Assembly: GCA_034932485.1 (NCBI GenBank)
Contig: JAYFOQ010000024.1
Location: forward strand, 19,155-83,154
Length of the DNA stretch: 64,000 nt
Origin: Gordonibacter sp034932485
GTDB lineage: Bacteria; Actinomycetota; Coriobacteriia; Coriobacteriales; Eggerthellaceae
Reading direction: 5' to 3'
Positions 9,628 to 18,084 of the stretch are shown piece after piece. The notes below the pieces were generated by a model. It had not been told where the DNA came from, made no database searches, and saw only the letters and a program-made list of their open reading frames with translations. Each line of letters begins with the position of its first letter. Position 1 is the first letter of the stretch. The translations under genes and the position numbers were made by a program.

Positions 9628-11361
9628 GTGAGCAAGCGAAGCGAAAGCAAAGAAAAGCGATGTGGTTCGACCCATGTCCAGGCGGTGCGCACGCAGTTTC
9701 ATGGTGCCCTTATGGACGAGGCGTGGCAGTCCGACGAGCAGGTGACAATGACGATTCGGGCTGATTCCGTACCGGATGTTGTTCAGTTCCTCTACTATCG
9801 GAGGGGAGGGTGGTTGTCGGTCGTCGTCGGCAACGACGAGCGGCCGATCAATGGCAACTTTGCCCTTTACTACGTGCTTTCCATGGAAGAATCTGACCCC
9901 TGCATATGCGTGGTCCGCAGTGAGATACCTCCTGAGACAGGGTCGTTTCCGTCGGTAGCTGCGCGCGTTCCGGCCTGCGTATGGGGTGAGCGCGAGGTCC
10001 GTGACATGTTTGGACTTACTCCCGTCGGCATACCCGACGAACGCAGGCTCGTGCTTCCTGACGATTGGCCCGAAGGTCTTCACCCTCTCCGTAAGGACTC
10101 GATGGACTACCGCCACCGTCCCGAACTTGCTGCTGATCTTGAGAACTACCAGTTCTTAAATAGGGCAGAGCCGGGAACGACTACGATAATTCCCATGGGA
10201 CCCTTGCACATCACTTCCGATGAGCCCGGGCACTTTCGGCTGTTCGTGGAAGGCGAACATATTGTCGATGCCGACTACCGGATGTTCTACGTCCACCGGG
10301 GTATGGAGAAGGTCGCCGAAACGCGCATGACCTACGATTCGGTTCCTTTTTTGGCTGATCGCATCTGTGGCATCTGCGGATGTGCCCATTCGGTTGCCTA
10401 CGCCGAGTCGGTGGAGAACTCGCAGGGGATTGCGGTACCCGAGCGTGCTCAGGTGATCCGCTCGATCCTGCTTGAGGCAGAACGGTTACATTCTCATCTT
10501 CTCAACTTGGGACTTGTGTGCCACTTTTGCGGATTTGACACCGGGTTTATGCATTTCTTTCGGGTAAGAGAGAAGGCGATGGATCTTGCGGAGATGTTGA
10601 CTGGCGCCCGAAAGACATACGGCCTGAACCTGATTGGTGGAGTGAGAAGGGATATCCTGTCCGACCAGAGCATGAAAACGATTGCGTTGCTTAACGAGTT
10701 ACGGCTGGAGGCTGAACACCTGGTTGAGGCCTTATTGTCCACCGCCAACTTTGAGAGTCGCACTGCGGGTGTCGGCATTTTGGATCCTGCCGTTGCACGC
10801 GATTACAGTCCAGTTGGACCGACAGTGCGCGGCAGCGGCTTCGCCCGTGACACGCGCTTCGACCACCCGTTTGACGGCTACAAGCGAACGGGAAAAGTCG
10901 CTCGGGTGCACGAAGGGTGTGACGTGAAGAGCCGCACGCTCGTAAGGGTGGAGGAGTTCTTCGATAGTCTTGATATGATGCAGGGATGGCTTGAAGATAC
11001 GCCGTCGGGTCCTATTTTGAACGAGTCGTGGGAATATAAGCCGCATAGGTTTGCAGTTGGCTTCACTGAAGCGCCCCGTGGCGAGGATCTTCACTGGTCT
11101 ATGACCGGCGACAATCAGAAATGCTATCGCTGGAGGGCGAAAGCTTCCACCTACAGCAATTGGCCTGTACTCCGATCGATGTTGCAAGGAAATACGATAG
11201 CCGATGCGGCGGTTATCGTGGGGAGTATTGATCCGTGCTATTCGTGCACCGATCGGGTGACGGTGGTTGACATTAGCAAGAAGTCTCAGGTGGTTGTTTC
11301 GAAGCAGGAACTTGAGGATTATTGCCGTACGAGAAGCCGATCCCCCTTGCTGGGTCGATGA
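9628..11361 (+). CDS. hyfG: Hydrogenase-4 NiFe large subunit HyfG (NuoC-NuoD fusion)
   Basis: Catalytic subunit that reduces protons to H2, 577 residues (E. coli HyfG 555). Residues 1 to about 170 are a NuoC-like domain ending in DDWPEGLHPLRKD; the rest is the NuoD/NiFe large-subunit domain. Both nickel motifs are present: RICGICGCAH and, near the C-terminus, DPCYSCTDR. After that Arg a 34-residue tail follows, very like the peptide removed from HycE by HycI, and hycI is encoded downstream. GTG 9628 is chosen because AAGGAGG lies at 9616-9622; an in-frame ATG at 9583 lies well inside hyfF. This is a group 4a-type hydrogenase. Confidence 0.93.
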   Translation: MSKRSESKEKRCGSTHVQAVRTQFHGALMDEAWQSDEQVTMTIRADSVPDVVQFLYYRRGGWLSVVVGNDERPINGNFALYYVLSMEESDPCICVVRSEIPPETGSFPSVAARVPACVWGEREVRDMFGLTPVGIPDERRLVLPDDWPEGLHPLRKDSMDYRHRPELAADLENYQFLNRAEPGTTTIIPMGPLHITSDEPGHFRLFVEGEHIVDADYRMFYVHRGMEKVAETRMTYDSVPFLADRICGICGCAHSVAYAESVENSQGIAVPERAQVIRSILLEAERLHSHLLNLGLVCHFCGFDTGFMHFFRVREKAMDLAEMLTGARKTYGLNLIGGVRRDILSDQSMKTIALLNELRLEAEHLVEALLSTANFESRTAGVGILDPAVARDYSPVGPTVRGSGFARDTRFDHPFDGYKRTGKVARVHEGCDVKSRTLVRVEEFFDSLDMMQGWLEDTPSGPILNESWEYKPHRFAVGFTEAPRGEDLHWSMTGDNQKCYRWRAKASTYSNWPVLRSMLQGNTIADAAVIVGSIDPCYSCTDRVTVVDISKKSQVVVSKQELEDYCRTRSRSPLLGR

Positions 11362-11374
11362 TAAGGAGTCGGCA

Positions 11375-11896
11375 ATGCTTAAAACTCTGATTGGAATTTT
11401 GAAGACAGGCGATGCAACGGTCAAATATCCTTTTGCACCTCTTGAGCAGGTAGCTGACGTTCGTGGTAAGCCTGAGCACGATGCCTTAGGTTGTATTGCG
11501 TGTGCTGCCTGTGCGGTGGCGTGTCCTCCGAACGCCATCCAGATGGAGGTCGATCAAGACGCGGGTACCATTGCCTGGACAATTAACTACGGTAGATGCA
11601 TTTTTTGCGGCCGCTGTGAGGAGGTTTGCCCGGTCGATGCCATAAGGCTTGGCTCCGAATTCGAGTTGGCGGTTATGAGCAAAGGCGACTTGCAGGATTC
11701 GTGTACTTACCGCCTGCAGCAATGCTCGTGTTGCGGTGAGTACTTTGCCCCACGCAAGGAGGTTGAGTACGTAGCAAAGGTTTTGGATCGGATGGGTGGT
11801 ACGGGTGCTTCGGGCACTTCGGTCAGTCTGTGCCTGTCGTGTAAGCAGAGAAACGATGCTCTCGCCTGCGAAGACCGTGCCCAGGGAGGGAGGTAA
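11375..11896 (+). CDS. hyfH: Hydrogenase-4 ferredoxin subunit HyfH (HycF/NuoI-like)
   Basis: Two-cluster ferredoxin of 173 residues linking HyfA to the small subunit. The start MLKTLIGILKTGDATVKYPF is almost diagnostic for HyfH/HycF. Two full 4Fe-4S motifs follow: CIACAACAVACPP and CIFCGRCEEVCPVDA. Two further Cys pairs (CSCCGEYF and CLSCKQR) in the C-terminal third resemble the zinc-like pairs of HycF. ATG 11375 has AAGGAG 9 bases upstream. The gene begins 13 bases after hyfG ends. Confidence 0.91.
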   Translation: MLKTLIGILKTGDATVKYPFAPLEQVADVRGKPEHDALGCIACAACAVACPPNAIQMEVDQDAGTIAWTINYGRCIFCGRCEEVCPVDAIRLGSEFELAVMSKGDLQDSCTYRLQQCSCCGEYFAPRKEVEYVAKVLDRMGGTGASGTSVSLCLSCKQRNDALACEDRAQGGR

Positions 11897-11898
11897 AC

Positions 11899-12681
11899 AT
11901 GTTCGAACAAAATATACCAACCCAATTACAAGCGCACCTTGAGCCGAAGAAACTCAGTGAAGATGTCGAACGTGCTAAAGCTGCGTTGTTAAAAAACATC
12001 AAGCGATCCGTGTACGTGTACCGTGTCGACTGCGGCGGCTGCAACGCATGTGAAATTGAGATATTTTCCTCGATCACGCCGGTATTCGATGTAGAGCGTT
12101 TTGGGATTAAAGTGGTCCCTACGCCACGTCACGCAGACATTCTCGTATACACCGGTGCTGTCACGAGATCGATGAGACTCCCCGCTATTCGTGCCTATGA
12201 TGCTGCTCCCGATCCGAAGATTATTGTTTCCTACGGTGCTTGCGGATGTACAGGTGGCATCTTCCATGATAACTATTGCGTTTGGGGAGGAACTGACAAG
12301 CTATTCCCGGTTGACGTGTATATTCCCGGTTGTCCGCCGACCCCGGCTCAGACGGTATACGGCTTCGCTATGGCGCTTGGTATGTTGGATCAAAGGCAAC
12401 ATGCGGCTAACGAGGTGGAATCCGAGGGTGATCAGGTTCCTCTGAAGTTCGAGGGTATTCCTTACGGCCTTAGGGTTGAGCTCGAGCGGGAGGCGCGTCG
12501 TCTGTCGGGGTACCGGCAGGGTGGTGATATATGCGACGAGTTCCTTGCGGTGCTCTCCAACAGTGGGGCTGATGTGAGGGAGGAGATAACCTCATTGATT
12601 GCGGCACAGGGTGACCCGCGCAAGAAGGAGGTTCTTGCCGAACTCAAAAATCTGTTCGAGTCGAGGATCGTAGGGGGATAA
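11899..12681 (+). CDS. hyfI: Hydrogenase-4 small subunit HyfI (NuoB-like)
   Basis: Small subunit of 260 residues (E. coli HyfI/HycG about 252-255) holding the 4Fe-4S cluster closest to the NiFe site. Cluster ligands are seen in VDCGGCNACEIE, SYGACGCTGG and YIPGCPPTPAQ. The about 35-residue N-terminus before this core is family-typical. AGGGAGG precedes ATG 11899, two bases after the hyfH stop. It lacks a Tat signal, as expected for a cytoplasmic-facing group 4 hydrogenase. Confidence 0.92.
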   Translation: MFEQNIPTQLQAHLEPKKLSEDVERAKAALLKNIKRSVYVYRVDCGGCNACEIEIFSSITPVFDVERFGIKVVPTPRHADILVYTGAVTRSMRLPAIRAYDAAPDPKIIVSYGACGCTGGIFHDNYCVWGGTDKLFPVDVYIPGCPPTPAQTVYGFAMALGMLDQRQHAANEVESEGDQVPLKFEGIPYGLRVELEREARRLSGYRQGGDICDEFLAVLSNSGADVREEITSLIAAQGDPRKKEVLAELKNLFESRIVGG

Positions 12682-12682
12682 C

Positions 12683-13114
12683 ATGAATAGCCGGGTTGTC
12701 ATATACCAGCTGACAACAAAGTTGGTTGACAGCGAGATAGATATCCCACAGGATGCTCGGGAAATTATGTACTACACGTTGTCGGTGGGGCACCATACAG
12801 GCGTCATGGACTGCTTCTCAGAAAAGCTCACTTGCTCGATTGAGACATTTCGTTCAATCCTGGACAATATCTCCGATGGAAAAGCCCGTTCGAAACTTGA
12901 GGGTATCCTACGCTTCGGCGAAATCCAGATAGATAAGAGCCATCTGTCGGTACTCAGGCCTGCGATCAAACATACTTTGCGCGAACTCTACACGAGGAAG
13001 GATACGAACCCCTATTCTGCTGAGATATCTTGGATGAGCGGTTTTCTGGAACTGCTCGACGTGACGGAACAGGAGACGGCGATGTATCTCATGGGGAGGA
13101 GAATTGATGTCTGA
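12683..13114 (+). CDS. hycH: HycH/HyfJ-family formate hydrogenlyase maturation protein
   Basis: Small soluble protein of 143 residues, similar in length to HycH (136) and HyfJ (137). The central stretch YYTLSVGHHTGVMDCF and the end ETAMYLMGRRI match the family closely. HycH is needed for assembly of the E. coli formate hydrogenlyase large subunit; the precise role is not settled. It starts one base after the hyfI stop with a GGGGGATA ribosome region and overlaps hycI by 8 bases, so it is translated as part of the operon. Confidence 0.85.
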   Translation: MNSRVVIYQLTTKLVDSEIDIPQDAREIMYYTLSVGHHTGVMDCFSEKLTCSIETFRSILDNISDGKARSKLEGILRFGEIQIDKSHLSVLRPAIKHTLRELYTRKDTNPYSAEISWMSGFLELLDVTEQETAMYLMGRRIDV

Positions 13115-13583
13115 TAAGGTTCTTCTGACGGTTGGGAGCGTCTTGCGCGGCGATGATGCCGCAGGCCCTCTTCTTGCCAAGCTGATGTTAGATAGTCCTG
13201 AGACGGGGTGGGCGATCGTCGATGGCGGTCAGACGCCTGAAGATGAATTAAGGACTATCAAGAGAATGACTCCTAAGGTGGTTGTGGTGGTCGATGCCGC
13301 CGATATGGGCCTTGAGGCGGGAGCCGTTCGTCGCCTCAAGGCTTCTGATGTTGCTGAGAGCTTTCTTATCACGACGCATGCGCTTCCTATGACATTCCTT
13401 CTCGACCAGCTAAACAATGCTGCTGAACAAGTGGTTTTTCTCGGCATTCAGCCTGCTGATACAACATTTTTTAATCCGTTGACGCCTGCCGTCAAAAAAG
13501 CGGTAGAGGAGCTTTATCGGATTTTCTCTGACGGGGGCGATTTCGAGACGTATCCGGCATACCGGAAGCCTCACGAGAACTGA
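13107..13583 (+). CDS. hycI: Hydrogenase maturation endopeptidase HycI
   Basis: Nickel-dependent protease of 158 residues (E. coli HycI 156) that clips the C-terminal tail of the NiFe large subunit after metal insertion. Conserved acidic metal ligands are in the GDDAAGP loop near residue 15 and in VVDAADMG near residue 62; a conserved TTHALP histidine lies near residue 90. ATG 13107 has GGGGAGGAG just upstream. Its target is presumably HyfG encoded 1.7 kb upstream. The general nickel/cyanide insertion genes hypABCDEF are not in this window. Confidence 0.9.
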   Translation: MSDKVLLTVGSVLRGDDAAGPLLAKLMLDSPETGWAIVDGGQTPEDELRTIKRMTPKVVVVVDAADMGLEAGAVRRLKASDVAESFLITTHALPMTFLLDQLNNAAEQVVFLGIQPADTTFFNPLTPAVKKAVEELYRIFSDGGDFETYPAYRKPHEN

Positions 13584-13605
13584 CCCTCAGATGAAAGGAA
13601 CGGCT

Positions 13606-14775
13606 ATGATAATTGATGCCCAGATGCCGACGAGAATCGTATTCGGAGCGGGCCGATTGGACGAGTTGGCATCGCTTGACCTTCCCGGATTCCACGCACT
13701 CGTTTGCACAACCAAAAGTGCGAGGCCGGAGCAGAAGGTCCTGGTTGATAGGGTGGTTCTCTTGCTTGGTAGTGCTTGCGTCGAGACAACTGTCTACGAG
13801 GAGATAACGCCTAATCCTACCAAGGAGCAGGTCGAGCAAGCGTGTGCTGTGGCAAAGAGGAGCGGTTGCGACTTCGTTGTCGGCTTGGGAGGGGGAAGCA
13901 GTATCGATGCCGCCAAGGCGGTTGCATGCATGATGCGGCAGTCGGGCGACCTATGGGATTATGCCTACACGGGGAGTGGGGGAAGAAAAAAGATAATTGA
14001 TGCTGCGCCCGTGGTGGCTATTACTACGACGGCGGGAACGGGGACCGAGACCGATCCCTATAGTGTTATTACCAAGATCGAGACCGGTGAAAAGCTCGAT
14101 TTCGCAGCCGATGTCCTCTATCCTACTTTGTCCATCATTGATCCTGAGCTGATGCTTACATTGCCGAAAGATCAAACCATCTACCAGGGCATCGACGCGC
14201 TGTTCCATGCCGCGGAATGTGCTATTACCAACGGGGGAGAGAACAGACTTGTCGACGTGTTCGCGCAGGAATCCATTTCCCAGGTGCTTACGTGGCTGCC
14301 GGTGGTTGTGGAGGAGCCGGATAACCTCGAGGGCAGGACGATGCTTGCTTATGCCGCCGACATCTGCAGCGGGTATACGCAATCCCTTATCAACACCACC
14401 TCTCACCACATCATAGCGCAGACGATCGGAGGGATGTTCCCGTCGGTCGCCCATGGGGCGAGCCTGATCATGATTGCGGAAGAGTACTACAAGCGCATTG
14501 CCGCATTCGTTCCCGACGAGCTCGACCGGGTAGGCTCATCTCTTGGTATCGACCCCTCTGCGTATCAGCCCGGCCACTCTTTTGCGGCCGGACTGGTACA
14601 GTTTTTCGCCCGCCTCGGCATAGGTGAACTTTCAATGGCCGCGCAGGGTATCACGTGGGATGATCTGCCCTTAATTGCCGATGCGGCGGTTAATCGTACT
14701 GGAATCGCCGATGTTGACCGATATGCGCTGACCGAAGATGAAGTGCTCGGTATTTTGCAGAGATCGTACCGGTAG
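13606..14775 (+). CDS. Iron-containing alcohol dehydrogenase
   Basis: Group III Fe-dependent alcohol dehydrogenase of 389 residues, predicted to interconvert an alcohol and an aldehyde with NAD(P). The nucleotide-binding GGGSSIDAAKA motif lies near residue 90. Candidate iron ligands are Asp and His in IYQGIDALFHAAE and the histidines of TSHHIIAQTIG and VAHGASL. ATG 13606 follows AAAGGA by 5 bases; ATG 13591 is the alternative. It sits 22 bases after hycI and before fdhD, so it appears to be transcribed with the formate hydrogenlyase. The substrate is unknown. Confidence 0.85.
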   Translation: MIIDAQMPTRIVFGAGRLDELASLDLPGFHALVCTTKSARPEQKVLVDRVVLLLGSACVETTVYEEITPNPTKEQVEQACAVAKRSGCDFVVGLGGGSSIDAAKAVACMMRQSGDLWDYAYTGSGGRKKIIDAAPVVAITTTAGTGTETDPYSVITKIETGEKLDFAADVLYPTLSIIDPELMLTLPKDQTIYQGIDALFHAAECAITNGGENRLVDVFAQESISQVLTWLPVVVEEPDNLEGRTMLAYAADICSGYTQSLINTTSHHIIAQTIGGMFPSVAHGASLIMIAEEYYKRIAAFVPDELDRVGSSLGIDPSAYQPGHSFAAGLVQFFARLGIGELSMAAQGITWDDLPLIADAAVNRTGIADVDRYALTEDEVLGILQRSYR

Positions 14776-14784
14776 TGTGGCATT

Positions 14785-15531
14785 ATGGGAGGCGACGGAT
14801 ATAGGGTGATGTGCGAGGCTTGGTATGTTGAGGGGGACAAATGGTCGTTAGTTACCGAAGCCGTGGCGCGCGAAGAGTCGGTAGGTATATTCCTCGATGG
14901 CATCCTTGTTGAGGAGATATCATGCACTCCTGAAGATTTAGGGGACCTGGCAGTCGGATATTTGTTTACCTCGGGGGTTATCGGCGGACCCGATGTTGTC
15001 TTGCCCGTCGAAGCCGTCGGCGGATCGGGGGGTTGGGAGGTGCAGGTGGTGTCGTCGCAGCTTTTAATGCCGCGCGAACCATGGCTGAGACGAGTAGAGA
15101 CCCCCCTAGGATCGACTGGCATGTTCAAGGTTTCACCAGATGCGGTGCACCGAGCGAGTGCCGCGTTGCTTGATGCGCAGCTTATGCATCGCGGCACGGG
15201 GGCAACTCATGCTGCAGCATTCGCTGATTTTGCTGGTTGTTACCGTTATATCCGTGAAGATATTGGTAGACATAATGCCGTTGACAAGCTTATAGGATCG
15301 TTGCTGCGGGACCAGATTGATCCTCTAAGTGGGTTTGTTCATCTTTCAAGTCGTTGCGCTCTTGATCTGGTGAGGAAATGCGCGGCCTATGGTATTCGAC
15401 TCGTGTCTACCGTGTCGGCACCTACTTCGGCGGTTCTTGAGTATGCTGATGAACAGGGCATCACGCTTTGTGCCTTTGCTCGTAGCGGACACTTCACTGT
15501 CTACACTCATCCTGAAAACCTGTCTTCGTAG
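14785..15531 (+). CDS. fdhD: FdhD-family formate dehydrogenase sulfurtransferase, without the usual CxxC
   Basis: FdhD binds the MGD cofactor and relays sulfur from a cysteine desulfurase to it, which formate dehydrogenases need for activity. The protein (248 residues) has the family motifs GTGATHAAAF, REDIGRHNAVDKLIG and a C-terminal SAPTSAVLEYADEQGITLCA. The loop that in characterised FdhD proteins carries the CxxC sulfur-transfer pair here reads about VETPLGSTGMFKV and has no cysteine. Either this copy works differently, is inactive, or acts only as a cofactor chaperone. The start is uncertain: ATG 14785 is used, and GTG 14806 or ATG 14809 are possible. It closes the operon before a terminator. 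Confidence 0.82.
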   Translation: MGGDGYRVMCEAWYVEGDKWSLVTEAVAREESVGIFLDGILVEEISCTPEDLGDLAVGYLFTSGVIGGPDVVLPVEAVGGSGGWEVQVVSSQLLMPREPWLRRVETPLGSTGMFKVSPDAVHRASAALLDAQLMHRGTGATHAAAFADFAGCYRYIREDIGRHNAVDKLIGSLLRDQIDPLSGFVHLSSRCALDLVRKCAAYGIRLVSTVSAPTSAVLEYADEQGITLCAFARSGHFTVYTHPENLSS

Positions 15532-15647
15532 CGCTTTGGGTTTCGTTCCAAGGGCGCAGACGGCAACGTAAGTCTGGCCGGCTTTGTGTGCTCTTGTGTT
15601 ACCCGCGGTGCCTCGTTGCTAGATTGAACTTGGGTAGAGCTGTTTGC

Positions 15648-15690
15648 GTTCGCCATGACGAGAGGGTTTCTCATCATGGCGAACTTTCTG
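15648..15690 (+). terminator. Hairpin terminator after fdhD
   Basis: A perfect 11-base inverted repeat (GTTCGCCATGA at 15648-15658 and TCATGGCGAAC at 15674-15684) is followed on the plus strand by TTTCT. It separates the plus-strand hydrogenlyase operon from the convergent tig-like gene. Confidence 0.75.
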
Positions 15691-15697
15691 CTAACGG

Positions 15698-17005
15698 TTA
15701 AGCAATGTGTATGGTGGCATGTTCGGTCACATAATCGTTCGCTTTTAAGCGCAGCGCTGAGAGACGGGCTTCTTGCATTCTGCCATTTCGCTCGAAATCC
15801 AGTCGAATCATAGCTTCGAGACCCGGTGAGGCAGCGGCTCTGAAGTACTCGTCGAGGTCGTTGTCGTCGACTTCGAGTTCGAAGTGTGCGGCTATAGCAT
15901 CGAGTGCGAATTGCCTCACGAGTTGTTCGCGCACCTGTTCCGAGAAGTGGGCCATCAACTGTTGTTCGGTGATGCCTTGCTGGCGCAGAAAATCTTCTTT
16001 AGTGGTTTCCTGTTGGGCGAGCTGCTCTTCAAATGAGCGCACGATATCGACGGTAACGGCATCAAATACGGCTGGCGAGATCTCACCATTAAACCTTTTA
16101 ACCAACTCGTTAGCACTTTGTAAGTTCTTGTAGTGGCGATACTCGATCGACTTACGTGAGCGAATCGCCTCGTAAGCACTCTTTGTAAGTCCTTCGATGC
16201 CATCGGTATCGGGCATGTTTTCGCGAATCCAGGTATCGTTCAACTCGGGGACGATCATTTTCTGCACCTTTTTCGCAGTGACTGTGGAAGTGTAGTGTTC
16301 AACCTCTGGTTTACCATTCTTGTCGAGCGTGAAACCGGGATACTCGTAGGCAATTGTCCTAGTTTCACCCACCTTCATTTCCATGACACCCTCATCGAAC
16401 TCGGAGGGCATCATGTCGGCTCCGGTGGTGTAGGTGCGACTTTCGGAACACAGCTGTTCGCAACGAACGCCGTCCTTGAATGTCTCTATCTCTAGCTCCA
16501 CAAGATCGCCGCGCTTAATCCTTGTATGGCTCGTATCTTCTTCGAGGTAAGCATGGCTTTGGGCGAGAGAATTAAGATACCTCTCAACGTCTTCGTCGGT
16601 CACTTCCAGAGGTGGCACTGTGATGCTTACGGGGTTGTATGAAGTGAGCGAAAAGGAAGGTTTAAGTGTGCACAGTGCCCTGAATGAGAAGTCGAGGTTG
16701 CGGGCCAAGGGGCTGTGTGTGGTGAACGAAGGCTTTCCTACGATCTCGACTTTGCTTTCTTCGGCAGCGAAAGGAAACGAGTAGTTCATGATTGATGAAG
16801 TGAGGTACGTTTCTACCGCTTCTGTGCCAAGCTTTGCCGCCGCAGCTTCTTCGAGGGCCTGCCCCTCTTTGGGCGTAATGTTGTTCTGATAGGCCAAGGC
16901 TATTGTGAATTGGTCAATGAGTCCGTTTGTATCCTCTGCTTTGATGGTGATGTCAAATGCACTGTGATCATCGTCGATACATTTGTAAACAGATTGCAAC
17001 TCCAT
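15698..17005 (-). CDS. tig: Trigger factor-like chaperone
   Basis: 435 residues, close to the 432 of E. coli trigger factor, a ribosome-bound peptidyl-prolyl isomerase/chaperone. The N-terminal ribosome-binding domain, a middle FKBP-like domain beginning near KRGDLVELEIETFKDG and a long helical C-terminal domain can be followed. The start at 17005 has AAAGGAG 7 bases upstream; longer in-frame starts reach 17149 but pass through sequence with no family similarity. Identity signals are weak compared with canonical trigger factor, and such genomes often carry a main copy next to clpP, so this may be a diverged paralogue. Its position beside the hydrogenase operon may be coincidental. Confidence 0.75.
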   Translation of the reverse strand: MELQSVYKCIDDDHSAFDITIKAEDTNGLIDQFTIALAYQNNITPKEGQALEEAAAAKLGTEAVETYLTSSIMNYSFPFAAEESKVEIVGKPSFTTHSPLARNLDFSFRALCTLKPSFSLTSYNPVSITVPPLEVTDEDVERYLNSLAQSHAYLEEDTSHTRIKRGDLVELEIETFKDGVRCEQLCSESRTYTTGADMMPSEFDEGVMEMKVGETRTIAYEYPGFTLDKNGKPEVEHYTSTVTAKKVQKMIVPELNDTWIRENMPDTDGIEGLTKSAYEAIRSRKSIEYRHYKNLQSANELVKRFNGEISPAVFDAVTVDIVRSFEEQLAQQETTKEDFLRQQGITEQQLMAHFSEQVREQLVRQFALDAIAAHFELEVDDNDLDEYFRAAASPGLEAMIRLDFERNGRMQEARLSALRLKANDYVTEHATIHIA

Positions 17006-17127
17006 GCTAATACTCCTTTGCATATGACCCAGCTTTTTGAACAGGGCCTCAAAGACGGGGGTCGCATAACGCGCCCCTGCCCGTACGGAACATGTAGTCA
17101 TCGGATGCTGCGCGTACCAGAAAGATA

Positions 17128-17143
17128 CCATTCGAGTATAGCA
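17128..17143 (-). promoter_or_regulatory. Possible extended -10 promoter of tig
   Basis: On the minus strand TGC followed by TATACT (plus 17135-17140) forms an extended -10 element about 125 bases upstream of the tig start. No convincing -35 box is seen. Confidence 0.35.
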
Positions 17144-17186
17144 CAGCAATGCATACAGCGGGTAGTTTTTTGTGCACTTGGTCAGG

Positions 17187-17549
17187 CTATATCATATTTT
17201 TCATCAGCGGTTTATCGAAACTGATGATCTCGTGGTTGTACAAATGGTTTCTGGCAACGAGAAGACAGTCAATGTAGTCGAGCATGCTTGCTCCGAACAG
17301 GCGGGTGGCATAGCGGACGATATCCTCCTCACTAACCCGAATATCGTCGAGAAGGTTGAGAAGTGCTTCGCTCACGAGCGATCGGGGTACTCCATACACA
17401 TCTCTCAACGCGACCGCTACACGGGCAAATATTTCGGGATATGAATACGCATGTCCATCGGAGATAATTCGAGCTGCCTGTTTTGCTTTTCGTTTATCAT
17501 CATCAAGTAAGTATCGTAGGATGACGCTTTCGTCGATGATGGTAATCAT
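17187..17549 (-). CDS. PIN-domain toxin (VapC-like ribonuclease)
   Basis: 120-residue protein of the PIN-domain family, metal-dependent endoribonucleases that are the toxic half of many toxin-antitoxin pairs. The N-terminal acidic motif is seen in IIDESVILRYLLDDD, the middle acidic residue probably in YPEIFARV, and the C-terminal ones in DYIDCLLVARN and IISFDKPL. The start codon overlaps the antitoxin stop in an ATGA arrangement, so the two are translationally coupled. VapC toxins usually pair with AbrB, Phd or CopG antitoxins; here the partner is DinJ/RelB-like. Confidence 0.8.
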   Translation of the reverse strand: MITIIDESVILRYLLDDDKRKAKQAARIISDGHAYSYPEIFARVAVALRDVYGVPRSLVSEALLNLLDDIRVSEEDIVRYATRLFGASMLDYIDCLLVARNHLYNHEIISFDKPLMKNMI

Positions 17550-17812
17550 TTTTTAGCCAAAGACGAGATCCATGCCTCGCGCTCGGTTTCTCGCGCGATG
17601 GGCTTTGAATACAGGTTGAGGAAGCCATACGCAACATCCCCACCCTTTTTTTCAAAACTTTTTATTTGAAAAGGAAACTTTTGATCTAGGTTGCACTGTT
17701 TTAGAAAGATTCTTACGGCTTCGGACAGGCTTGTGCCCATCGAAGTGAATAAAACTTCCGATTCAGCTTTCAGATCGGCATCAATTCTCACATGCAAGAT
17801 CGTTTCTTTCAT
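17546..17812 (-). CDS. RelB/DinJ-family antitoxin
   Basis: 88 residues. The N-terminal ribbon-helix-helix region ILHVRIDADLKAESEVLF and SMGTSLSEAVRIFLKQC matches the RelB/DinJ family, which binds both the operon DNA and the toxin. The C-terminal half should be the toxin-neutralising segment. The start at 17812 has a GGGGG run just upstream. Its own promoter region contains a palindrome that could be its operator (17847-17859). Confidence 0.8.
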   Translation of the reverse strand: MKETILHVRIDADLKAESEVLFTSMGTSLSEAVRIFLKQCNLDQKFPFQIKSFEKKGGDVAYGFLNLYSKPIARETEREAWISSLAKK

Positions 17813-17846
17813 AAAACCCCCTGTGGCCTACAAAAAATGTAACACA

Positions 17847-17859
17847 ATTGTACTACAAT
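17847..17859. promoter_or_regulatory. Palindrome upstream of the toxin-antitoxin pair
   Basis: ATTGTA-C-TACAAT is a perfect inverted repeat with a one-base centre, 35 bases upstream of the antitoxin start. Its place fits an autoregulatory operator for a ribbon-helix-helix antitoxin. This is inferred from position and symmetry only. The rest of 17860-18084 is AT-rich and holds the promoter of the next operon, with no gene seen. Confidence 0.45.
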
Positions 17860-18084
17860 ACGAGCCTTGAATCATTTGTGAATCTGCAATTTTTGATGTC
17901 GGATTCCATAGGTAAAATATGGTGAAAAAACAGTTTTCAACAGGAAAAATGTAACTTCTTATACTGCATCCTCGCTGCGCACCACCTTTCTTGACAAACT
18001 TTCTGGTACCGAGGTAATAATGGACGGGCATCGGATGCGCTGTCGTTATCAGAATCTAAAATAACTTGAGGGGGTGTAATCCGA

